From contig JAODNS010000217.1 in the NCBI GenBank assembly GCA_025465145.1, forward strand, positions 1-10,953: 10,953 nt of DNA. Reading direction: 5' to 3'. The notes below the pieces were generated by a model. It was not told the origin of the DNA and did no database searches. It was given only the letters and a program-made list of their open reading frames with translations. Source of the DNA: Frankiales bacterium. GTDB taxonomy: Bacteria > Actinomycetota > Actinomycetes > Mycobacteriales > SCTD01. Position 1 is the first letter of the stretch. Each line of letters begins with the position of its first letter. Both the position numbers and the translations under genes were made by a program. This document shows positions 1 through 5,839 of this stretch, piece by piece.

Positions 1-673
1 GGATGCGCGTCTGGTTGGCGGTCGGCGTGCTGATGCCCCACTGGTTGTTCTGGCAGAAGAAGACGAGCGGCGCGTTGTAGACGCTCGCCCACACGAAAGC
101 CTCGTTGACGTCGCCCTGGCTGGAGGCGCCGTCGCCGAAGTACGCGATGGCCGCCTCCCCGGTCGCCGGATCGCCGACCGCGCCGTCCTTGGTGATGCCC
201 ATGGCGTAGCCGGTGGCGTGCAGGGTCTGCGAGCCGATGACGATCGTGTAGAGGTTGAAGCGCTTCTCCTGCGGGTCCCAGCCGCCGTTGCTGGCGCCGC
301 GAAACAGGCCGAGCAGCTTGAGCGGGTCCACGCCGCGGCACCAGGCGACGCCGTGCTCGCGGTAAGTCGGGAAGGCGAAGTCCTGCGGCCGCAGCGCGCG
401 GCCGGAGCCGACCTGCGCCGCCTCCTGGCCGAGCAACGCCGCCCAGATGCCGAGCTCGCCCTGGCGCTGCAGCGCGGTCGCCTCGATGTCGATCCGGCGG
501 ACGAGGACGAGGTCGCGGTAGAGCCCGCGGTACTCCTCGTCGGACAGGTCGATGTCGTAGTCGGGGTGGGAGACCCGCTCTCCCTCGGGCGTCAGCAGCT
601 GCACCAGCTCCGGGCCGGCAGTCGTGCTGGTGGCGACGGGTGAGGTCTCCGTCGTCAGGTGGTCAACGGACAT
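1..673 (-). CDS. pdhA: Pyruvate/branched-chain 2-oxoacid dehydrogenase E1 component, alpha subunit (partial, C-terminus outside window)
   Basis: Thiamine-diphosphate (ThDP) dependent E1 alpha subunit, which with E1 beta decarboxylates pyruvate or a branched-chain 2-oxoacid and passes the acyl group to E2 lipoate in the cytoplasm. About 224 residues are visible. The ThDP/Mg motif is complete: GDG at 180-182 followed by NN at 209-210 (QNNQWGIS). YREHG at 104-108 and IGSQTLHATGYAMG at 146-159 are typical of the E1 alpha fold. The first ~40 residues form a variable tail common in actinobacterial members. The ATG at 673 follows a weak GGATGGA; an in-frame ATG at 688 would add five residues. Sequence alone does not separate pyruvate from branched-chain substrate specificity; an E1 beta gene would be expected just beyond the left edge. 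The 156 bp upstream (674-829) should hold its promoter, but I see no convincing -10/-35 pair there. Confidence 0.9.
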   Translation of the reverse strand, partial: MSVDHLTTETSPVATSTTAGPELVQLLTPEGERVSHPDYDIDLSDEEYRGLYRDLVLVRRIDIEATALQRQGELGIWAALLGQEAAQVGSGRALRPQDFAFPTYREHGVAWCRGVDPLKLLGLFRGASNGGWDPQEKRFNLYTIVIGSQTLHATGYAMGITKDGAVGDPATGEAAIAYFGDGASSQGDVNEAFVWASVYNAPLVFFCQNNQWGISTPTANQTRI

Positions 674-829
674 GCGCGTCCATCCCATCGCTCGGGCACG
701 GCGTCCGGGGTCACCGGCAGCAGTACGGGGGCGGCCGGTGCGCGGGTGTCCGCGGGATGTGCGGGCGTCCCCGGGTACCGGACCCGCTCATGGTGTCAGA
801 CGTCACGTCCGATCGTGGAGGGGGAGCCG

Positions 830-1759
830 TCAGTGCTGGCCGGAGAAGCCCTCGCCGTGCTCGCCGGCGTGCTCACCCGACGCCCGGCCGTGCTTCTCGT
901 CGCGCTGGTCGCTGTGCTTCTGGCCGCGCTGGTCGCTGTGCTTCCCGGCGCGCTGGTCGCCGTGCTCCTGCCCGTGCTTCTTGCCGCGCTCGGCGCGCTG
1001 GCGGTCAGCCTTCCGGGACCGCGTGCTGACCTCGCCGGCCTGGTGCTCGGCGCGCATGGCCCCGCGGCGGTCGGTGTCGGCGCGCGTGCCCTCGCGGCCG
1101 TCGGTGTCGGCGCGCCGGACCTGCCCGCTGCGGCCGGCTGCCCGCTGCTCCTTGGCGCCCGCCTTGCGCCCGTTCGCACGTTCCTTGACGTCTGTGTGGT
1201 TGCCGACGTCCTCACCGGAGGCGTCGACCTCATTCGACGCGCCACCGCCGCCGTGACGCTGCGCGGGGCGCGGCACCGAGGGGGCGGCGGGGACGGGCGG
1301 CACCGGGTCGACGACCGGGAGGACGGGCAGCTCGCTCATCGGAGGGGGCGCGGGCAGCGGGACCGGCAGCGGGACCGGCAGCGGGACCGGCAGCGGGAGG
1401 GCGGCCGGCCGCACCACTGGCAGCGCCGCGACCACGCGCCGCAGCACAGGTCCAGCAGCGCCCGGGCCGGGGAACGGAGCAGGCCGGCTGGTGGTGCGCA
1501 CGCGCCCCGAGGGCGAGCCGGTCCGCTGGAGCGCCTGCGGCGAGGGGACGACCACAACGCCGGGGCGGGCGGTCGCGGGCCGCTCGGCGGGAAGGGGCGG
1601 GACGGCCGCGGTCGGAGGCACGACAGCGGAGGTGCCGGTGAGGACGAGCAGCGCCGTACCGGCTGACGCGAGCGCCACGAGGCCGGCGGTCGCGGAGGCC
1701 ATGACGAGGCGCGGCGACGCGCTGGCTGCCGGGGGCACGAACCCCGTCCGCTTCCTCAT
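830..1759 (-). CDS. Membrane-anchored or exported low-complexity protein: Pro-rich middle, repetitive charged tail
   Basis: 309 residues, no recognised domain. Three zones are visible. (1) A basic N-terminus (MRKRTG) and one hydrophobic segment, about residues 19-46, which could be a signal peptide or anchor. (2) A Pro/Ala/Val-rich stretch to about residue 168, including three tandem PVPL-type units around 121-137. (3) A tail of about 140 residues very rich in Arg, His, Lys, Glu, Asp, Gln and Gly with two internal repeats: RADTD twice near 215-230, and an 8-residue unit of the KHSDQRGQ type near 262-290, ending in His-Glu-Gly. There is no cysteine. The start is well supported: GGGGAGGAGG lies just upstream of ATG at 1759. 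Pro-rich spacers in exported actinobacterial proteins often cross the cell wall; the charged tail could bind polyanions or metal, but both are guesses. The opposite strand is also open, so reality rests on the RBS and the plausible N-terminus. Confidence 0.62.
   Translation of the reverse strand: MRKRTGFVPPAASASPRLVMASATAGLVALASAGTALLVLTGTSAVVPPTAAVPPLPAERPATARPGVVVVPSPQALQRTGSPSGRVRTTSRPAPFPGPGAAGPVLRRVVAALPVVRPAALPLPVPLPVPLPVPLPAPPPMSELPVLPVVDPVPPVPAAPSVPRPAQRHGGGGASNEVDASGEDVGNHTDVKERANGRKAGAKEQRAAGRSGQVRRADTDGREGTRADTDRRGAMRAEHQAGEVSTRSRKADRQRAERGKKHGQEHGDQRAGKHSDQRGQKHSDQRDEKHGRASGEHAGEHGEGFSGQH
887..970 (-). repeat. Imperfect 24-bp tandem repeat coding for an 8-residue charged unit
   Basis: Roughly three diverged copies of a 24-bp unit (plus strand core GCGCTGGTCGCTGTGCTTC) lie in the 3' part of the 309-residue gene. 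Read on the minus strand they give HGDQRAGK, HSDQRGQK and HSDQRDEK, so the period is a whole number of codons and the repeat is expressed as protein repeats. On the plus strand the same DNA reads as Leu/Val/Ala, which produces a false membrane-protein ORF. Confidence 0.7.
1359..1394 (-). repeat. Three perfect 12-bp tandem repeats coding for Pro-Val-Pro-Leu
   Basis: GGGACCGGCAGC occurs three times head to tail with partial copies on both sides. Twelve base pairs equal four codons, so copy-number change by slippage would keep the reading frame of the host gene and only lengthen or shorten the Pro-rich spacer. Confidence 0.85.
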
Positions 1760-1786
1760 GTCGTCCTCCTCCCCGGTACCCGGTAC

Positions 1787-1817
1787 ATCATGCCACGCAG
1801 CGTGTCCGATCGGTCAC
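1787..1817 (-). promoter_or_regulatory. Candidate promoter with overlapping palindromic operator before the 309-residue gene
   Basis: On the minus strand CATGAT (1792-1787) resembles a -10 box, and GTGACC (1817-1812) a -35 box, with a longish 19-bp spacer; the start codon is about 20 nt beyond the predicted transcription start and has a strong RBS. The -35 lies inside an imperfect 16-bp palindrome, GTGTCCGATCGGTCAC (1802-1817; only one symmetric position pair fails). GTCACA also recurs at 1813-1818 and 1836-1841, 23 bp apart, about two helical turns. This looks like a regulator site, but no regulator is identified. Confidence 0.33.
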
Positions 1818-1893
1818 AATTCGTACAGACTTTGCGTCACAGTTCACCCGTACGGACAGATATTTCGCCGTCACTCTCCGTTCTCCTGCCTGC

Positions 1894-2358
1894 TCAGCCG
1901 CGTTCCGCACGGCGTTTTACGGCCGCCAGCGTCTGCTCGATGCTGTTCGCCGTGAAGCCGGGTCGGTCGCCCACCCCGGACACCGCCTTGCCGAGCACGT
2001 CCATCACGGCTCCGCGGCGGTCCTGCCACGTCTCGGTGAGCGTGCAGCCGCCGGGTCGCGGCGTGACGTCGTACGACCACCGCGAGACGGCGAGGCCGAG
2101 GCTGCTGACGTCGAAGGCGAAGCTGCGCCCGGGCGCGCAGTCGGTGACGGTCACGGAGGTGCTCCAGCGGCGGGCGCCGTTGCGGTTGACGCCGCGGAAG
2201 CCGGCGCCGGCGGCGGGTCCGGTGGCGCCGCGGGTCCAGCGGCCGCCGGCGTTCTCCGGGCTGAGCTGGCCCATGCCTGGCAGGTCGCTGACGAGCGCCC
2301 ACACCGCCTCGGCAGGCGCGTCGATCTCGGTGCTGCGGGACACGCTGTCGGCGGGCAC
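1894..2358 (-). CDS. SRPBCC (START-like/polyketide cyclase) family protein
   Basis: 154 residues, the normal size for a single-domain SRPBCC protein, a helix-grip fold with a deep hydrophobic cavity for lipids or other small hydrophobic ligands. The family signature is visible: an N-terminal strand followed by IDAPAEAVWALVSDL (13-27), a central RWTRG...GAGFRGVNRNG turn, RRWSTSVTVTDCAPGRSFAFDV, SRWSYDVTP and TLTETWQDR, then a C-terminal amphipathic helix (NSIEQTLAAVKRRAE). The translated start is GTG at 2358; GTG at 2343 is an alternative that would still keep the domain intact, and neither has a strong RBS. The gene is divergent from the lipoprotein gene, with only 62 bp between start codons. 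The ligand cannot be told from sequence. Confidence 0.85.
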   Translation of the reverse strand: MPADSVSRSTEIDAPAEAVWALVSDLPGMGQLSPENAGGRWTRGATGPAAGAGFRGVNRNGARRWSTSVTVTDCAPGRSFAFDVSSLGLAVSRWSYDVTPRPGGCTLTETWQDRRGAVMDVLGKAVSGVGDRPGFTANSIEQTLAAVKRRAERG

Positions 2359-2420
2359 GCCGCACCGTAGACCCCGCAGCCGACAGACGCAGCCGTACGC
2401 CGGCGTGGAACGATGGGCGG

Positions 2421-2837
2421 GTGCTGACGCGTCCGCTCGCTCTCGTGGCCCTCGCCGGTGCCCTCACCGCCTGCGGCGGCTCGTCCGGCCCGACGGCGTC
2501 CTCCCCGGTGCCGAGCCCGGTGCTGGCGTCGGACCGGCCGACGACCGTCGCGTCCGCCGTCGCGAGCGACGCCGCGCAGCAGACGATCGCGCTCACCGTC
2601 TCCGGCGGCAAGGTCACCGGGCAGACCGGCCGGGTCGAGGTGGCGCTGGGCACGCGGCTGCGGATTACAGTGACCTCCGACGTGGCCGACGAGGTCCACG
2701 TGCACGTCTACGACCTCAAGCAGGACGTCAGCCCCGGCGCGCCGACCTCGCTCGAGTTCATCGCCGACAAGCCCGGCCAGATCGCGGTCGAGCTGGAGAA
2801 GGCGAAGCTGACGCTCACCCGCCTGCTCGTCTCCTGA
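2421..2837 (+). CDS. Cupredoxin-like lipoprotein
   Basis: 138 residues from a GTG start. A short lipoprotein signal peptide ends in the lipobox LTAC (Cys18), so the mature protein should be lipid-anchored on the outer face of the membrane. After a Ser/Pro/Thr linker (about 20-50), residues 56-138 look like a cupredoxin-type beta-sandwich: IALTVSGGKV, GTRLRITVTSDVADEVHVHVYD, TSLEFIADKPGQIAVELE. His93 and His95 sit in the EVHVHVYD strand. The C-terminal strands contain no Cys, His or Met, so a classical type 1 copper site is absent; the protein may bind metal differently or use only the fold. The stop is 4 nt before the ATG of the next membrane-protein gene, which argues for co-translation and a shared function. 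Confidence 0.8.
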   Translation: MLTRPLALVALAGALTACGGSSGPTASSPVPSPVLASDRPTTVASAVASDAAQQTIALTVSGGKVTGQTGRVEVALGTRLRITVTSDVADEVHVHVYDLKQDVSPGAPTSLEFIADKPGQIAVELEKAKLTLTRLLVS

Positions 2838-2841
2838 GCCG

Positions 2842-4146
2842 ATGAGCGCTGTGCTCGCCCACGGCATCGGCACGCGCGCCGACCTCCCGGTCCCCTTGTC
2901 GCTCGCGGTGTTCGGCGGCGGCGCCGCGGTCCTGCTGTCGTTCCTCGGGCTGGCCGCGCTGTGGAAGACGTCCCGGCTCCGCGGCGACGAGGCCGGCCGG
3001 CCGCTTCCCGCCGGACTGGCGGCCGTCGTCGACAGTCCGGTGCTCACTGCGGTGCTCCGGACGGTCGCGCTCCTTGCCGCACTCGTCGTTGTCGCTGCCG
3101 GCCTCACCGGCCCGTCCGACCCGCCGATGAACGTCGCGGGCTACGCCTTCTTCATCACCTTCTGGGTCGGGCTCGTGCCGGCCAGCCTGCTGCTCGGGCC
3201 GGTCTGGCGGCGGGTCAACCCGCTGCGGACGGTGTACGCGGGGCTCGCCCGGCTGACCGGACAGGCGCCGGCCGCTGACCGGGTGGAGCGGCTCGGGTAC
3301 TGGCCGGCGGCCGTCGCGCTGCTCGCGTTCGCCGAGCTGGAGCTCGCGCTGCCGGACCGGTCGAACCCGCGGGTCATCGCCGGGTTCGTGCTCGTCTACT
3401 CGGTCGGGCAGCTGCTGGCCGCGCTCTGGTTCGGCGCGGGCTGGTTCGCCCGCGGGGACGGGTTCGAGGTCTGGTCGACGCTGCTCGGCCGGCTGTCCCC
3501 CTGGGGTCGGCGCACGGACGGCCGGCTGGTCCTGCGCAGCCCGCTGGACGGCGCGGACGGGCAGCCTCCGGTACGGGGGCTTGCGGCGGTGGTCGTGGTG
3601 CTGCTCGGGTCCACCGCCTTCGACGGCGTCACCCGCACGCAGTGGTGGCAGAACGGCCCGGGCATCCGCGGCGACGCCGTGGTCGGCCCGCCGACGCTGG
3701 GGCTGCTCGGCGTGCTGGCCGTCGTCGCCGTGCTGTACCTCGGCGCCACCGGGGTGGCCGGCCGGATCGCCGGGACGCCGGACGCGTCCGCGACGTACGC
3801 GCACTCGGTCATCCCGATCGCGGCGGGGTACGCCGTCGCGCACTACTTCTCGCTGCTGCTGCTGGACGGGCAGAGCACCTGGATCCTGGCGAGCGACCCG
3901 TTCGGCCGCGGGTGGGACCTGTTCGGCACCCTCGGCAACGCGGTCGACTACCGCGCCGTCGGTACCCGGACCATCAGCGTGGTGCAGGTCGTCGCGATCG
4001 TGGTCGGGCACGTCGTCGGTGTGGTGCTCGCGCACGACCGGGCGGTGCGCGTAGCCCGCGGCGTCGCGGCGCGGACGTCGCAGTACCCGCTGCTCGCCGT
4101 GATGGTCGTGTTCACGTGCGGCGGGCTGTACCTGCTCCTGGGCTGA
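2842..4146 (+). CDS. Polytopic membrane protein, family often auto-annotated as fenitrothion hydrolase
   Basis: 434 residues with about ten predicted transmembrane segments (near 17-41, 67-89, 99-120, 153-171, 178-201, 245-261, 285-308, 320-341, 375-397 and 415-433). Features I associate with this family are the N-terminal AHGIGTRADLPVPL, FWVGLVPASLLLGPVWRRVNPLRT (107-130) and AHSVIPIAAGYAVAHYFSLLL (320-340), with His321 and His334 in one membrane helix, plus His390 and His398. Related actinobacterial proteins are frequently labelled fenitrothion hydrolase, by name transfer; I see no standard hydrolase motif. The partner gene 4 nt upstream encodes a cupredoxin-like lipoprotein, so a role in handling copper or another metal, or in redox at the membrane, is a reasonable inference but unproven. 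The TGA is immediately followed by the stop of convergent lepB, with no room for a separate terminator. Confidence 0.75.
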   Translation: MSAVLAHGIGTRADLPVPLSLAVFGGGAAVLLSFLGLAALWKTSRLRGDEAGRPLPAGLAAVVDSPVLTAVLRTVALLAALVVVAAGLTGPSDPPMNVAGYAFFITFWVGLVPASLLLGPVWRRVNPLRTVYAGLARLTGQAPAADRVERLGYWPAAVALLAFAELELALPDRSNPRVIAGFVLVYSVGQLLAALWFGAGWFARGDGFEVWSTLLGRLSPWGRRTDGRLVLRSPLDGADGQPPVRGLAAVVVVLLGSTAFDGVTRTQWWQNGPGIRGDAVVGPPTLGLLGVLAVVAVLYLGATGVAGRIAGTPDASATYAHSVIPIAAGYAVAHYFSLLLLDGQSTWILASDPFGRGWDLFGTLGNAVDYRAVGTRTISVVQVVAIVVGHVVGVVLAHDRAVRVARGVAARTSQYPLLAVMVVFTCGGLYLLLG

Positions 4147-4881
4147 CTAGCGGAACGGGTCCGGAACCGGGAGCGTCTTGACGCGCGGGAACGGCCAGAC
4201 GACCACGAAGGCGCGGCCGATCACCTTGTCGATCGGGATGGTGCCGTTGGCGCGCGAGTCGCTGGACGCGCCGCGGTGGTCGCCCATGACCCAGAGCCGA
4301 CCCTCCGGCACGAGCACCCCCGGCGAGCCAGCGGGGCACTGCGCGTCCGTCCCGGCGGCGCAGAAGACCTGCTCGTCGTCCTCGAACAGGTACGGCTCGT
4401 GCAGCTCGACCGCGCGGTCGCTGCCCTTCGGCTGCACCGTCACGTGGCCGTTGCTGCAGCACGCCACCCGGTCGCCGGGCAGGCCGATGACCCGCTTGAT
4501 GTAGTCCTTCTCGCCCGGCGCACCCAGGCCGACGAGCCGAGTCACCCCGCGCACCGCCTTCTGCAGCCCGTTGGCGGGCGGCAGGTCGGGCACCTCGCTG
4601 TCGAAGCTGTCCACGCCGTCGAAGACCACGATCTCGCCGCGGTGCACGTCCCGTACCGCGTAGACGACCTTGTTCACCAGCACCCGGTCGCCGTTGCAGC
4701 CCGGGCAGCCGTGCAGCGTCCGCTCCATCGAGCCGGACGGGATGAAGAACGCCTGCACGAGGAAGGTCTTGACCAGGACCGCCAGCACGAGCGCGACGAC
4801 CACCAGGACGGGCAGCTCGCGCCAGGCCTTGCGGGTGCGACCCTTCGCCGCGGCCGCCGCGATGACGGCCTCGGTGGTCAC
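4147..4881 (-). CDS. lepB: Signal peptidase I
   Basis: 244 residues; removes signal peptides from exported preproteins at the outer face of the membrane. One N-terminal transmembrane segment (about 24-45) is followed by the catalytic box IPSGSM with Ser51, then GDRVLVNK (64-71), the catalytic Lys129 in YIKRVIGLPGD (127-137), and GDHRGASSDSR (200-210). The Ser/Lys dyad is complete. Six cysteines (59, 62, 141, 142, 174, 182) all lie in the exported domain, the first two as CPGC, so disulphides are possible. The start is GTG at 4881. A TAGGGT hexamer (4893-4888 on the minus strand) lies only about 7 nt upstream and no clear RBS is seen, so leaderless translation is possible. The gene stands alone, divergent from the metallopeptidase gene. 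Confidence 0.95.
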   Translation of the reverse strand: MTTEAVIAAAAAKGRTRKAWRELPVLVVVALVLAVLVKTFLVQAFFIPSGSMERTLHGCPGCNGDRVLVNKVVYAVRDVHRGEIVVFDGVDSFDSEVPDLPPANGLQKAVRGVTRLVGLGAPGEKDYIKRVIGLPGDRVACCSNGHVTVQPKGSDRAVELHEPYLFEDDEQVFCAAGTDAQCPAGSPGVLVPEGRLWVMGDHRGASSDSRANGTIPIDKVIGRAFVVVWPFPRVKTLPVPDPFR

Positions 4882-4887
4882 CCGCGG

Positions 4888-4893
4888 ACCCTA
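4888..4893 (-). promoter_or_regulatory. Candidate -10 box of lepB (leaderless transcript possible)
   Basis: TAGGGT on the minus strand fits the TANNNT actinobacterial -10 pattern and would start transcription at or next to the GTG start codon of lepB. I see no convincing -35 at 16-18 bp. The 66-bp divergent spacer (4882-4947) must serve both lepB and the metallopeptidase gene. Confidence 0.3.
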
Positions 4894-4947
4894 CAGAAGC
4901 AGCGGGGTTGCGCGGCTGGGCCGGCGCCCGGCGGGTAGCACCGGCGC

Positions 4948-5805
4948 GTGATCGCCCGTACCTGCGCCGCTGTCCTGTCCCTGGTCCTGCTGTCCGGCTG
5001 CGGCTTCCTGCCCGGCGACTCCGACGGCACGCCGCGCTCCCGGCTGGCCGACGCTGTGGCCGATGCCCGCGCCGCGGTGGAGGCGCAGGTGCAGCAGGCG
5101 GTCGAGGACGCGCGCAAGCAGCAGGAGGGCGGCAGCGGCGACATCGGCTCGAGCCGCGCCCCACGGGTGGACGCGATCCGCACGGACACGAACACGCGGT
5201 TCGACTACGACGAGTACACCCAGACGCTCGAGCAGGTGCTGCGCTCGCTGCAGGAGTACTGGAAGACGGCGCTGCCGGCGTCGTTCGACGTCGCGTACAA
5301 CGGGCCGAAGCGGTACGCGTACTACCGGCCGGAGCAGCAGGCCGGCCCGTCGTGCGGCGGGCAGCCCGCGCCGCGCAAGAACGCGTTCTACTGCCCGGAC
5401 GGCGACTTCCTGGCCTGGGACGAGACCGGGCTGATGATCCCGTACTACGTGCAGGCCGGAGACTTCGCCGCGGCGTTCGTCCTCGCGCACGAGTTCGGGC
5501 ACGCGATGCAGGCGCGGCTGCCGCAGCGCGAGAAGCTGGGCGTGCTCGTCGAGCTCCAGGCGGACTGCTTCGCCGGCGCGTGGTCGCGGCACGTGCAGGA
5601 CCAGGGGCTGCTGCAGGCGGGCGACCTCGACGAGGCCACCCTGGCGGTGTTCTCGGCGCGCGACGTGCCGGGCACGGAGTTCACCGACCCGGCGGCGCAC
5701 GGCAGCGGGTTCGAGCGGACCCGCGCGTTCACCGACGGGTACGAGGGCGGACCGAAGGCCTGCTACCCGGCGCCGGGCGAGGAGTGGGTGGTCCGCAGCC
5801 GCTGA
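4948..5805 (+). CDS. Neutral zinc metallopeptidase lipoprotein (YpfJ-like family)
   Basis: 285 residues from a GTG start. The signal peptide ends in lipobox LSGC (Cys18), so the enzyme should be anchored outside the membrane. Residues 32-60 are Ala/Glu/Gln-rich and probably helical or coiled-coil. The peptidase domain begins near 85. The zinc site is HEFGH (His181, Glu182, His185), and VELQADCFAGAW (201-212) supplies the likely third ligand Glu202, the pattern of the putative neutral zinc metallopeptidase family. Cys136 and Cys149 flank the segment before the active site (SCGGQP ... FYCPDGDFLAWD), and Cys207 and Cys272 follow it; these could form disulphides. The substrate is unknown. The gene is convergent with dnaB, with a 34-bp gap in which I see no strong terminator hairpin. 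Confidence 0.87.
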   Translation: MIARTCAAVLSLVLLSGCGFLPGDSDGTPRSRLADAVADARAAVEAQVQQAVEDARKQQEGGSGDIGSSRAPRVDAIRTDTNTRFDYDEYTQTLEQVLRSLQEYWKTALPASFDVAYNGPKRYAYYRPEQQAGPSCGGQPAPRKNAFYCPDGDFLAWDETGLMIPYYVQAGDFAAAFVLAHEFGHAMQARLPQREKLGVLVELQADCFAGAWSRHVQDQGLLQAGDLDEATLAVFSARDVPGTEFTDPAAHGSGFERTRAFTDGYEGGPKACYPAPGEEWVVRSR

Positions 5806-5839
5806 CGGGCCCGCGCTCGACTGGCTCGGCCGTTGGCTG

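Noticed and set aside
1359..1394. Possible CRISPR-like array
   Set aside because: Units are 12 bp, contiguous with no spacers, and code for protein repeats.
659..1666. Plus-strand open frame with a Leu/Val/Ala stretch resembling membrane helices
   Set aside because: The hydrophobic part is the antisense of the 24-bp repeat coding for the charged tail; there is no RBS, and the minus-strand gene has a strong one.
1871..2653. 260-codon minus-strand frame overlapping the SRPBCC gene
   Set aside because: Arg-rich shadow in another frame; the SRPBCC frame has a clear family signature.
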